Part shown: positions 49,601-59,000 of the stretch, piece by piece
How positions within the stretch are numbered: position 1 is the first letter of the stretch
How the letters are laid out: each line of letters opens with the position of its first letter
NCBI GenBank assembly: GCA_009869945.1
Contig: WIXG01000053.1
Coordinates: 186,001-250,000, forward strand
Length of the DNA: 64,000 nt
Origin: Mesaphorura yosii
Lineage: Eukaryota; Arthropoda; Collembola; Poduromorpha; Tullbergiidae
Reading direction: 5' to 3'
Notes under the pieces: model-generated
What the model was told of the DNA's origin: nothing
Database searches by the model: none
The model's input: the letters and a program-made list of their open reading frames with translations, nothing else
Made by a program: the position numbers and the translations under genes

Positions 49601-52600
49601 GCTTTCCATGCCACGATGCAGCCACGCCCATACAGCCACTCTTTTATTTTGTGTCCAAACTTGTTGCATGCATGGGCAGACGAAAGCGAAGCGTGTTCTC
49701 GTACAAGAAGCCAAGAAGGTTGTCACACCGATTCGTACGTAATTAGGTATAATGCGAGCGAGTTTGATTTGCTTTGTTAACAGTAGCCGCAAGAGCCAAA
49801 AGTCAAAGCTCACGGCATTGACGGCCATCGGCGTGGCAAGCAGCTGAATGGCGATATCAATGAAATCTAGCGGGAATTGGGCCAGGTTCCAACCCGAAAC
49901 GGTTCTGCATAAAGAGATACCTTCAGCAGTACACATTCAAACACAAATGAGGCCACTGAAAGTCTTCTCCCGCATTAACATCTGATATAGAAGGCGGCGA
50001 TGCACCAAAATGTTATGCAAGTAGCCACATCTTCTCATGCCTATTTTTCTCCTTTGATACGAGCAATCTCAAATTGGACGGCACTGCTGCGCTGCGGAGA
50101 AAATAAGGCAAGCTTTCGCTTTGATTTTTCCCTCGACGCTGCAGCGATGCTGTACGCGTAAAAATAAACGGTATCTAAATAAATGCGGCTTCTGGCTCGC
50201 CCTCATAACGACCACATCGCCACCGACGAAGTACGCCTTCGCTTTTAGCGAATAGCGCGGAAATACTTCACAGAGCATATTGAATTTGAGAGAAGATCAA
50301 ACCGCAACTTGAGTGGCGAGCGCCTGCTAGATTTTATGATTATGACTCAATGCGTTCCAGACTCTCAAATTGGGAAGAATCACCAAAGTAAATTGTCGAA
50401 TGGGCGGAGGCTCCTGAAATGCGAATTCTCCGCAAATATTTACAGCCCGCACAATCACACAATTTGCGATTCTCCATCTTTTCTTGCCAACAATTACAAG
50501 CATCTTGTATTGGCCAAGACTTGAAAGAAAGCCTTGAGCTCGAGCAACGAATGCAAATGCAAGTCGAAGCGAGCCGTGAATATTGCGGTACTTTAAATAA
50601 TAAATATTACGCCGAGTTTCGGTGACACAAACAGCGGCCGTGGAGATGTAGCGGCAGTGCCGTGAAGTGGTACAAGATGTAGCATGTAACGTAATTTTCT
50701 AATAAAAAACTTTACACTCATCTGCAGTGCGGATCTCAACCGGGTCGGCTACGTTACGTTGTCTTTAGCGTAAGAATGCAAGTCTTCTCGTCTCCTGGCT
50801 TACTCAGACAGCGCACACTTTTGTCTTTCGCAAGGCGGTTTCCTTAAACAAGTTTTTACAAATTCTTACAGACGCACCGTTGGCCGTGACGACTGCTTTC
50901 TCCGCATTCGGATGGCGCACGGTTATGAATAGAAAATGGACTGCTACGTGCATCGCATCGCATTCCTTCTGCGTTCATCCTTCGCAATAGCAGCAGCAGC
51001 TTTTAAGGGTGATGCATGTGTTCGTGTGCGGTGCGTGCTTCTGTTTTTATTATAATGGAATCTGACACGCAATGCAATCGCGATAGCAATGGCAATGGCC
51101 ATTACTACTACTACTGGCATTGACGGTTTAGCCCAGTCAGAAGTTTGAGTACGGTTTAATAAAAAAAAAGTACGCAAATTATGCATTGTGCAAATAGACG
51201 CGTTGCAAATATGATAATGAACTGCGACAGATTCAAGACGTACGTTTTACAAGAATTCACGGGTCTCATGCAGGAAAAACGATGAAATCGATTTCTTCCG
51301 TCGCAGGCTCGGTTAATTCCACAATCCACAGGAAGACTGGTCTCGTATTTAATTTACATCTGATTTAAAAATCAAATTATTCCAGTCTGCACGTCATTTC
51401 GTATTCATGACAAGTACGCAATTATTTTCCAAATGAGTAACCTCAGTGCGAATTGTTCAATGGGAATTCGATCCGTCGAGCAAAAAGACGAGACAATTCC
51501 GACCAGAGCAGCGTGCTCGTTTTATCGGAGCGAGAAGCGAGAATAAAGAATGGCAGCATATTGAAGAGCACGAGAGAGAAAAGATCGAGCAAAAAAGTTG
51601 TCTCTGAGTTCCGGCAATTCTTCCAGAAAGGAAAGGTCACTTGTGACGGGTGCATCCGAAGCGAAAGACAAACTCAATAATTCATCTCAGCCGCTGACAA
51701 TCGCACTGAAAATGACAAATACAAACTAAAAGACAATAAACGCGGCAGCACACAAAATTTTGGAAACTAAATTCAACTCAGCTCGGCTCGCCGGACCGGA
51801 AAATTCACGCCGAGTCCCGAAAATAATTAATAAGGGAGAAGAAACTTCGCCAGTTGCTCTTTCTTATTTACAAGTTTTCAAACTTAATCACAAGTCGCTT
51901 GGCATGAGCGTCTTGTGCATTTGACATCTTCATCTCGGGTTCCTTTCATGAGCTTCCTTTTGAAAATACAAAATGCATTGCCAGATTTTCGACGTGGTCG
52001 CTGATGAGTGAATGATTTTGATTCCAGGATTCCACATTGCATGTTTGTGGTTGGAGCTGTAATTTTATTTTAAGTGAACGTTCATAAAAGCTGAAGAGAA
52101 ATCAGAGCGGGTCGCATGCATTTTAAATGCGTTTTATGACGTGTTTCAAGCACTTTGGTCAGACGGAATAATTACACTTTGGCCGACAAGTTGATGAATT
52201 ATGAAGGAAGGGAGCCTGGGCTTCAAAGAGCTGTAGTAATTAAAGAGAATTTTGTACACGGCTCATTTACGGATTACGAATTCTGCCGTCAATGCAGAGT
52301 GCTGAAAGTTTTACGACGATCTGTTTATGATCTGCAGCGCGTGAAATGAAGTCAGTCGGCAGCAGCGTGAGATTTTAATGCAAAATTTAATTATGAATGC
52401 TGCCAAGCGGCGCTGCTGCTTTTACTACGACTTTCACCCACTCGCCTCGTGCGGCGGGCGAGTGTGTACACAACAGTGTACAAGCAGCTCGTACGCAAAT
52501 GCGATAAATGACGTGGCGGCGCACGTGTTGACAACAACCGCTCTCTGGACTCGCCTGCCGAGCCTCTGCCGAAAAACAAAAGCAAGGCGAACGCACGGAA

Positions 52601-55600
52601 GAGGCACGAAAGTGAAAAAGGAAGTCATCCAGGGACAATCTTTTGAATATTTGAAAAGTTGAAACTCCCCAAAGAGACACAACGGCCCGAAATGCTTGTT
52701 TCTGCGAACGAGCGTCTGCACGGCAGCGCAGCGCACAAAATGAAACAGCCACGTTAACTCGCCATTAAGATAGCATTTTAATGCTGGGTGCGTGTGCTGC
52801 TGCATTGCTGTGCATAATAAAGTGCATGGCTGGGCCGGTGGGCGGCCGCCTGCCTGGCCTCCTAAAAATAGAATCCGCACGAAAATCTGCAAGAAAATTC
52901 GGCCTCAGTGCAGCAGAGACTGGAAGCGCCCATGCACACGCCGATTTGACTGCGCCGTTGTAATCTTAGCGCAATTTGTCAGTTCGCCGTGTCACCGAAG
53001 CGGAGATAAATGCGAAAGTGTCTCCCGCAATGACACAGCAGCGGCGTGTAAATGACCGACGGAATTTACCAGATTAGGCGACAATATTTCTCACGTACGC
53101 ATACTACGAGCGTTGAGGAACACAAAGCCGGGACAAGTTTACAGGAAGTGACAAATGCGACGTAATCGCAGGGGACAGGCTCGAAGCAAGGCTCAGTGCG
53201 AATATGACAATGACGTCCAGGCAGCGCTGCTGCTGCAGTGAGCGTTGATAAACAAACTTCTGTAATTTATATGCCCAAATACGAACGGAGTCGGATTTTG
53301 TGCCACTGCGACCTGCGACTTTACCGCAACTCAGCTCAAATACGAGCCCGGCAGGGGAACTCGCGTCCGCTTCCAATTCACACGTTTTGTGTGTCAAATT
53401 AGCAGTGGTTTTGACACGAGTATTAACTACGGCCTTGCTCACATGATACTTCTGCCGTTTAGCCGTTTTGGCCGTGGGAAACCTTTCGGGCGAGAAGCCC
53501 AACACGCAGGTGAGAGGAAATTGAGAAAATTCGCAAACTTTCACTTTCCACAACGATGAACAAAGTTTGCCAGATAAGTACTGGGTTCCTGGAGGAGTGT
53601 GGACAAAATTTGTGGTGAGCTACGAAATAATTGTGGGGATTCGAGTTGTGCAAGCTTCGAGTGTGTGCACGAGCGAGCGCGATGCGATGCGGGACCCAAG
53701 GCCAGGCCAGGTTCTGTATGACCTGTCACCGCTTTACTACCCGTGCGAGTGCGAGAGTGCTGACGTGCAATTTCGCGGTATAATCCTGCATTTAATGTCT
53801 CTGTTTTATGAACCCGAGCCGGGCATAAAATGAGACAGTGTTAAGCACTGTCACAGTGGCAAGGCACGCGGAGGGAAATGGCAACTAGCAACTTACGCGT
53901 AATTAAGTGCCGTCTTTTCGTATTAAGCGAGAGTAATTGCCATGCCGCCTGCCTGAGTCGTGAATTTCTCGCCGTCGACCAAGCGGCCATTTAAAACTCA
54001 GTGCCCGAATTTGCATATTTATCGTGTACGTTCTATTTGATTTGCTATTTGCAATTTGTTTAATGAACCGGCGATGGTGTTTTGCATCAAGCGATGGCTC
54101 CTGGCTGCCTTACGTCTTACGTGTCTACTTTAGAAACATCAATCACTCCGATTGCAGACAGCCCACATTGGAGCATTGCAGTGAATGAATGCAGACAGAC
54201 AAGTACGATTCCATTTAATCATTGCTTATGCGCCCGGTTTATGAAATATGGCGCATCAAACCTTGCGAAGGAGGCAAAGGTCAAACACTTTCCACTCATA
54301 TTCTATTCTGGGTCGTCGGGATGACTGATAAATTGGGCCGGACTCAGGTCTGCTGCTGTTTTTCCGATGCTGTTTTCAGCCAGACCAGGCCAGTCTCACT
54401 TCAGCCAGCCTGCCTGCCTGCGCCTGAGTGAAAATAGTAATTACGGGCAAAATATTCACAAAAGAGGACAAGACGAGGGCCTGGAACAAGTGAACAGGAG
54501 TCCGGTGCGGCCCGGCTCATTTCGCAGAAAGTCACTTTCTCCTGCCGTGGCCTCGATGGACGTGGTATGGCGTGGAAGCTACCGCAGAGCGACGGCTGTA
54601 ATAATAATTTAGATTAATAATGAAGAAGTACGTATCGATTCCAGGTGTCATTAAAGCGGAACGGCGGCGGACAAGTAATGAGCGGAAAATGATCGCACTC
54701 GGTCGACGACGACAGAAAAGACAATAAAGTGCGGATCATACTCGCAGATGAATGCGAGGTCGCCACACCGATTTGCTGCAGTGTGTCGGCTGAAATAAAT
54801 GGAATTACTCACAAGGACGTACGCTACTACACGGCTGTGAGCGGAGTGGTGCGGGAGACGCGGACTGCGTTCAGGCGTTGCTGCCAAGAAGTGAGATGAA
54901 TCGAATTGACAGGAAACATATGGGTCTAATATTGGCCCAATATTAACCGAGTCCCAAGGGCACGTTTGAACTACCACATTACAAACCAAATAAATATACA
55001 TTTACACGACGCGAAATCAGTTTCTGTCTTGTCGAGCCTTAAACTTCGCACGTATAATTCAATATTCGGAACAGTTATTCAGAGCCGGCTCAAATTTATT
55101 GGTTTATTGGACCAACCACGATTTCCACAACCGCCAGCAGCAGCAGGGAGGAATTATGCTTTGTGCTGTCGTACATTGTACTACACGTTCGCAATGGCAA
55201 TAGTCATAAATCTTTGCCAAAAATAAAATCTACATGAATACATTCAACAGAATGCCATTCAACACCGCTGACATGCCAGTCTCGACCGCTCTCGCCTCGT
55301 TACGTAATTACTCAATTACCGCTTCGACTACCCAAAAAATGGCTGGCTGCGAATTCGCATTGTCTTGTCTCTCGGCCTTGGCCTCAGCAAAATCTGGGTC
55401 AAACATCATTCGCTTTAGGTCAGTTGAATTGGTTGCTGTAAAATGGGCCTGTCTCGACGACGCCGACGCCACCGCCGTCGTGCTTGCTGCTTGCTATGTA
55501 CACAAATAATTAACCGGGGCGCGTAACGCGTCGCATAAGCATAAGTCAAGAGATTGTCAACTTGACACGTCACCTTCCAATGACGCCTTGCCTTGCACGG

Positions 55601-56081
55601 CAACGAGCCAGTGGCGGTAATCCCATTATGCCTGTCAGTCAGAGGGACAAGAGCACAGCTCTTTAATGGCAAGCTCATTATTGCAACCAATGCTTCATTC
55701 GCCCGGGTCGGCCTGGCATGCCCTGGCGTATTTGTTTGTTCCATGGCGACGTAAAATTAAGAAGGCACGAGCAGCGGAGCATCACAGCATTTCTTTATGG
55801 AGCACAGGTCGCTGGCTGCTTCTCATCGCCGTAAGCTCAAACGCAAACAGTTCGGAGTCAAATTATGAGTTGCCCGGCCGAATAAATTCAGACTTCGGGA
55901 AAGAGTGCGAAATGCGAAATGTGGCTGAATCGCGACCGACTTACAACAATGACTCGACGACTGCCTTGTCGTGCTGGTACGACGGATGCTGCGTGTGGTA
56001 CCGCTCGCCAAACACCTTTGGATTCCGAAAGAGACCGTACTGATCATCGCTCAGCCCGTAAATTCCTGCGACGGCTGCCAT
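34471..56081 (-). CDS. Sh: Shaker voltage-gated potassium channel (Kv1), complete coding gene with alternative pore exons
   Basis: This is the pore-forming subunit of a tetrameric plasma-membrane channel that repolarises neurons and muscle. The exons join to about 550 residues: inactivation ball (1-46), T1 tetramerisation domain (about 88-178), S1 (216-237), S2 (270-289), S3 (301-321), S4 (347-370, Arg/Lys every third residue), S5 (from 382), pore with TVGYG (431-435), S6 with the PVP hinge (462-464), and a C-terminal ETDV (547-550) that binds PDZ scaffolds such as Dlg. Every junction is GT-AG with matching phase. The pore is supplied by one of two exons, and an optional cassette lies near the N-terminus. 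It differs from Drosophila Shaker mainly in a shorter tail without the long Gln-rich region. The TAA immediately before the ATG fixes the start of the ball isoform. Confidence 0.97.
34620..34724 (-). other. Sh: Shaker intron before the last exon (105 nt)
   Basis: A short GT-AG intron (donor GTATGA, acceptor TTGACAG). If it is retained, the next codons after the split Gly are [10 protein letters not shown] and a stop, so retention would give a channel without the PDZ ligand. Confidence 0.8.
34725..34915 (-). CDS. Sh: Shaker exon encoding S6 and the proximal C-terminus
   Basis: It encodes residues 439-501 and completes residue 438 with its first base, G. S6 reads [20 protein letters not shown] followed by [14 protein letters not shown], including the PVP bend of the activation gate. 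The proximal tail ([18 protein letters not shown]) is conserved with Drosophila. The acceptor is CGACAG and the donor GTATGA. Confidence 0.97.
34916..37020 (-). other. Sh: Shaker intron between the distal pore exon and the S6 exon (2105 nt)
   Basis: GT-AG intron with donor GTATGC. No gene seen; a 10-bp palindrome CTCGGCCGAG near 36280 and ordinary AT-rich sequence. Confidence 0.8.
37021..37150 (-). CDS. Sh: Shaker alternative pore exon B (distal, canonical)
   Basis: This 130-nt exon encodes residues 396-437 plus two bases of the split codons at each end. It contains the end of S5, the turret [12 protein letters not shown], the pore helix [12 protein letters not shown] and the filter TTVGYGDM. 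The last two bases, AC, join G of the S6 exon to give Thr at the position of Drosophila T449. This is the version closest to Drosophila. It follows a TTGCAG acceptor and uses donor GTATGC. It has the same length and phase as the exon at 39348-39477, and the two must replace each other. Confidence 0.95.
37151..39347 (-). other. Sh: Shaker intron between the two pore exons (2197 nt)
   Basis: GT-AG in the sense that donor GTAACA of the proximal exon and acceptor TTGCAG of the distal exon bound it. A joint product would be frameshifted. The region contains a short GA-rich run near 37260 but no gene. It is where competing RNA structures or repressor sites for exclusive splicing would be expected; none was identified by eye. 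Confidence 0.75.
39348..39477 (-). CDS. Sh: Shaker alternative pore exon A (proximal, variant)
   Basis: Also 130 nt, phase-identical to exon B. It encodes [14 protein letters not shown], the turret VPDSDFES, then [12 protein letters not shown] and TTVGYGDM. By hand alignment 30 of 42 residues match exon B; the filter and pore helix are unchanged and nearly all change is in late S5 and the turret. The final AG joins G of the S6 exon to give Arg at the T449 position. The acceptor is TTTTTAG and the donor GTAACA. The exon is open, with intact splice sites and a conserved filter, so it looks functional and not a decayed copy. Alternative Shaker pore exons are known in spiny lobster, from memory. 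Confidence 0.95.
39478..41771 (-). other. Sh: Shaker intron between the S1-S5 exon and the pore exons (2294 nt)
   Basis: Donor GTAAGC at 41771-41770, acceptor TTTTTAG. No gene or clear repeat seen. Confidence 0.8.
41772..42418 (-). CDS. Sh: Shaker exon encoding S1 to S5
   Basis: This large exon encodes residues 180-394. S1 is [21 protein letters not shown]2 contains FELMIRF, S3 is [18 protein letters not shown], and S4 is [20 protein letters not shown] with six basic residues at three-residue spacing, then the S4-S5 linker [19 protein letters not shown]. The S1-S2 loop carries potential N-glycosylation sites (NAS and NRT). The sequence is near-identical to Drosophila Shaker except in the S1-S2 and S3-S4 loops. 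The acceptor is CAATAG and the donor GTAAGC. Confidence 0.98.
42419..42508 (-). other. Sh: Shaker intron (90 nt)
   Basis: Short GT-AG intron between the T1 and S1-S5 exons, donor GTAACG, acceptor CAATAG. Confidence 0.9.
42509..42774 (-). CDS. Sh: Shaker exon encoding the T1 tetramerisation domain
   Basis: It encodes residues 91-178 plus two bases. It starts [20 protein letters not shown] and continues with [20 protein letters not shown] and the Arg-rich [12 protein letters not shown], ending [16 protein letters not shown]1 sets subfamily-specific assembly and binds beta subunits. It is almost identical to Drosophila. The acceptor is TTGTGCAG and the donor GTAACG. Confidence 0.98.
42775..44166 (-). 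other. Sh: Shaker intron before the T1 exon (1392 nt)
   Basis: GT-AG intron with donor GTAAGT. No other feature recognised; open frames near 43109-43550 are shadows without domains. Confidence 0.85.
44167..44299 (-). CDS. Sh: Shaker common N-terminal exon (joins the ball to T1)
   Basis: It encodes residues 47-90: [14 protein letters not shown], a linker, then [17 protein letters not shown], which begins T1. Drosophila has SLPKLSSQ and [19 protein letters not shown] here. Its first base completes a phase-2 codon, so any upstream N-terminal exon must end after two bases of a codon. Both the ball exon and the 44873 cassette do. The acceptor is TTTGTTCAG and the donor GTAAGT. Confidence 0.96.
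44300..44872 (-). other. Sh: Shaker intron between the cassette and the common exon (573 nt)
   Basis: Donor GTAAAT at 44872-44871, acceptor TTTGTTCAG. Nothing else seen. Confidence 0.7.
44873..45133 (-). CDS. Sh: Probable in-frame N-terminal cassette exon of Shaker
   Basis: An open frame ends here in [17 protein letters not shown], where the last Arg is split AG/G across a GTAAAT donor and joins the common exon in frame. The frame contains no ATG, so it cannot be a first coding exon by itself. A strong acceptor, CCCCTCTCGCCCAG, enters in phase 2 at 45133. That gives 261 nt, 87 codons, able to sit between the ball exon and the common exon without a frameshift. The frame stays open to 45522, so a longer version of up to about 216 codons using other acceptors is possible. 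The composition is Arg/Ser-rich, then Pro/Gly-rich. No matching isoform comes to mind from Drosophila, so this rests on frame, phase and splice signals. Confidence 0.55.
45134..55944 (-). other. Sh: Large 5' intron of Shaker (10.8 kb)
   Basis: Donor GTAAGT at 55944-55943. No convincing coding exon inside; open frames lack ATG starts or domains. It contains TTAATT-rich clusters near 46126-46162, a 19-bp palindrome at 54927-54945 and one pseudo-exon-like segment at 49814-49904. Large 5' introns with extra promoters are usual for Shaker, but I cannot show one here. Confidence 0.65.
55945..56081 (-). CDS. Sh: Shaker first coding exon (N-type inactivation ball)
   Basis: It starts with ATG at 56081-56079, directly preceded by an in-frame TAA, and reads [20 protein letters not shown], then [20 protein letters not shown] and VVESL. 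Drosophila ShB begins [20 protein letters not shown], the classic ball peptide that plugs the open pore from inside within milliseconds. The exon ends TT before GTAAGT; with G of the common exon this gives Leu, then SLPKLSSQ, an exact phase match. The hydrophobic tip is conserved, while the charged segment after it differs from the fly. Confidence 0.93.
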
Positions 56082-59000
56082 TTACGCGCTGCTGCTCGGA
56101 GGCTGGCTATGACGGGACCGACGATAAAAATTCGACTCGCCGTCCAGGCGCGGCCTCATTGTGTCCCAGTCATCGTTATCAGTCTTTGACTCCGCTCGCG
56201 TTGCACTCAATCAGGATGAGGAGGATGAGGCGGTAGCTTTTCTTCCGGTAGTTTAAGTTAATCGCAACGACGTACTGGCGCAACCGTTTTCGTCTCGTAC
56301 CCGACATTTCGTGTCCATGCGAAACGCAATGCTCCACCGAAAACACTGAAAACTTGTGGCTGTACAATATTTGTTTTATGCCATGCGAGTCAGGTCGAGC
56401 GTAGAGAGTACTTTTTTACTGCACTTCACTCGAGCAATTGTCAGTCGATACTGCCACCGCAAGCTGGGCTCCGACCGGACTTATAAGCGACCGGACAGCA
56501 CAGCGCTGACGGAGGCTGTTGCCACGGTCGCAATTAAGAGCGTAATAAAATACGTGCTACTGCTGCTCCTGGATTCAAAGACTCACGAGCACTTTTAACC
56601 GCCACCGTGATCACAACCAACAACTACCATTGCACTCGTCGTGTGTTTTTGGCCAATGATGTCTCTAGACAGAAGCACCAAGCACGGCTCAAGACTACTT
56701 TTGCCACCGCACTTTTCCTTAATACGGATTCCACTTGCGTACTTTCTCAGCAATGCACCGCTCGTCGCAGTACTTCAAACGTTCTGTCGCGCTGCTGTGG
56801 CGTGCACAAGTCTCGGATTATTATGCTGATTACGGTTTATTACTCTTGTCAGGAATTTTATTCCCGTGTAATGCGAGTTGATGGACTTTTAAAATTATGA
56901 GGAAGGAACTCCGCGGTGGCTGCAGCACAGCACAGCACCAAAGCCTGGGCGCGCACGTGAGAGAAAGAAAAATTCGAAATGCGAGTGAAAGAAACCCTTC
57001 GCTCTCAAGCAGCGAGAGAGCAGAACCAGCGTAAATATTTTGTAGAACAAGTGCGCTCAAAAGCTTCGTGAGCCAAGCGCGGCGTAGGAAAGCAGAGGCT
57101 TGTGAAAAATGCACAGCACAAGCCCGAGTTGAGTTTTTGTTGGCGACGGACGAGGGTAAAGTTGAGCGCATGTTCGAACGGAAGAAACAAGTAGACAGAG
57201 ACGGAATCGTGCCGTACGAGAACGCGTACAACGTTTGTCGTTTGCGTGAGGCGTTGCATGTACGGCCAAGTAAGTCGTTGGTCTTCTTTTGAGTTTAGAA
57301 AGTGCACGGCATGGCCAGGCCAGGTTGCGAGGAGCAGAAGAAACGGAGAATAGTAAAATATCGTTTTGGCAAATACAAAAATAACAATGCAATGCAAAAC
57401 AAGTTATGGTGCGGTTCGGCTCGCTTTCGCGAATCGCGTGTACATCGCGCATTTGAATTTTGTGTGTGGTTGATGTTTTGCATGCCACGCAATACTCGCG
57501 TCTCGCGAGTGGCATGCCTGCCAGGCCGTTCGGATGTGTGCCGGTTGTTTGTTTATACTAGACAAATTTTTATAACCCATTGTTTCGCATGCTGTCTTTG
57601 GACGAGGTACAAAAATTCCTGGACTGGGACACAAGACTCCACAGAATCCAAACACAGTCAAGTTTAATTGCTTCACGCCGGTCCACTCGAATCAGCAGCC
57701 TGAATCGCCGAGCCCTCCTCGCAAGCGGAGGGCGAAGGCGACGGGCAGTGGAGGCCCATTTTGGCCGCAGTGCATTAACTATTAACAGTTTCAGTTTCCT
57801 GCTGTTCTCCAAAACTGCTGCCATCGGTCTCGAACCGAACCGAATTTTCTTGGCAAATGTTGTCGACGCAGTTGCTTTTGCTTCTCGGCGTTTGCGACAG
57901 GCAGCAAGCAAACTGGCGATGGCAGCCGGCCATCAGCGCCACAGCAAAGCGCATACGATTAATACGTGCAATTTACGGCTGTTATTTGCTCCGCGCGCGC
58001 ATCGATACTTTCTTACACTCTTCCAGCAGCGACTGTGACTGTGCGTCTGTTGCCAGCACTGCTGCACTCCGTCGGACTCTTTTCTCAGCTCGATTGTTAT
58101 ACGACGAAAGATGAAAAGTAAGATATTTTCTTTATATTATAAATGATGCGAGCCCTGCTTCGGTTCCTTTTCTTTGAACTCTGGGGAGAAGGCCCGACGC
58201 CGTTGCCGTTATCTATTATTTACAGTACGTTATTGCTTTCTTTCAGCGCACGATGTTTGGTTTGTACACGCGTGTGTGCTCGGGCAAGCTGTCTTTTGTC
58301 AAATAACGATACGGTTATGATACGACAGTAAATATACAGTTGGACACGCGTGCTGCAGCTCTGAGAAATGTCCCTCCGATAAGAGCGCCATATAAATTCA
58401 AAACAAGTTCAAGAGACGTCAATTTTTGGAAAATGAAAAGCCTCTTCCGGTCAAGCAGAGTCCAGCGAAAGCTTAACGCGAACTTTAACCTGACTTTTAA
58501 CAATCGAAAGAATTTGACGGGCCAGGAAAACTTGGTTATCAGACAGACGAGCTTGTGAGAATTTATAAAATGTGCGATGTGCGAATTCCAAATGCTCAAA
58601 GCGTCAGGCTCAATTGGCTCAATTTGTTTAGCTTGTGAAATGTTTACTAAATATTTTCTTTGTGTTTAATAATTCATTTCTATTCCACGCAAGCTCAAGA
58701 GACTCAAGACTCATGTCTTTGCGTCTGCCAGCAGCATTACGATACACTCGAATCGTCGCGTCGAACGAAGACAGGCTGGGCTGAGATTATGAATGCACTC
58801 GAAATGGCGCCAAAGCATTTTTACATTCCGGCTTTCGTTTCGATCTCTCCTCGGCTTCCGCTCTCAATAATTCCCTTCCTGTTGCCATTCAGCTACTCAG
58901 CTCGCTTCGGCCTGTTGCAGTGCAGCACTTTAATGCTCGCATCCGCTTGATTTACGTCTAACGCTCAACCTGCAACCTTCAAGCCAAAGCTAACTAAAGT

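Noticed and set aside
49145-49780. 211-codon plus-strand open frame
   Set aside because: It overlaps the Shaker 5' intron on the opposite strand and shows no family resemblance or coding-like composition.
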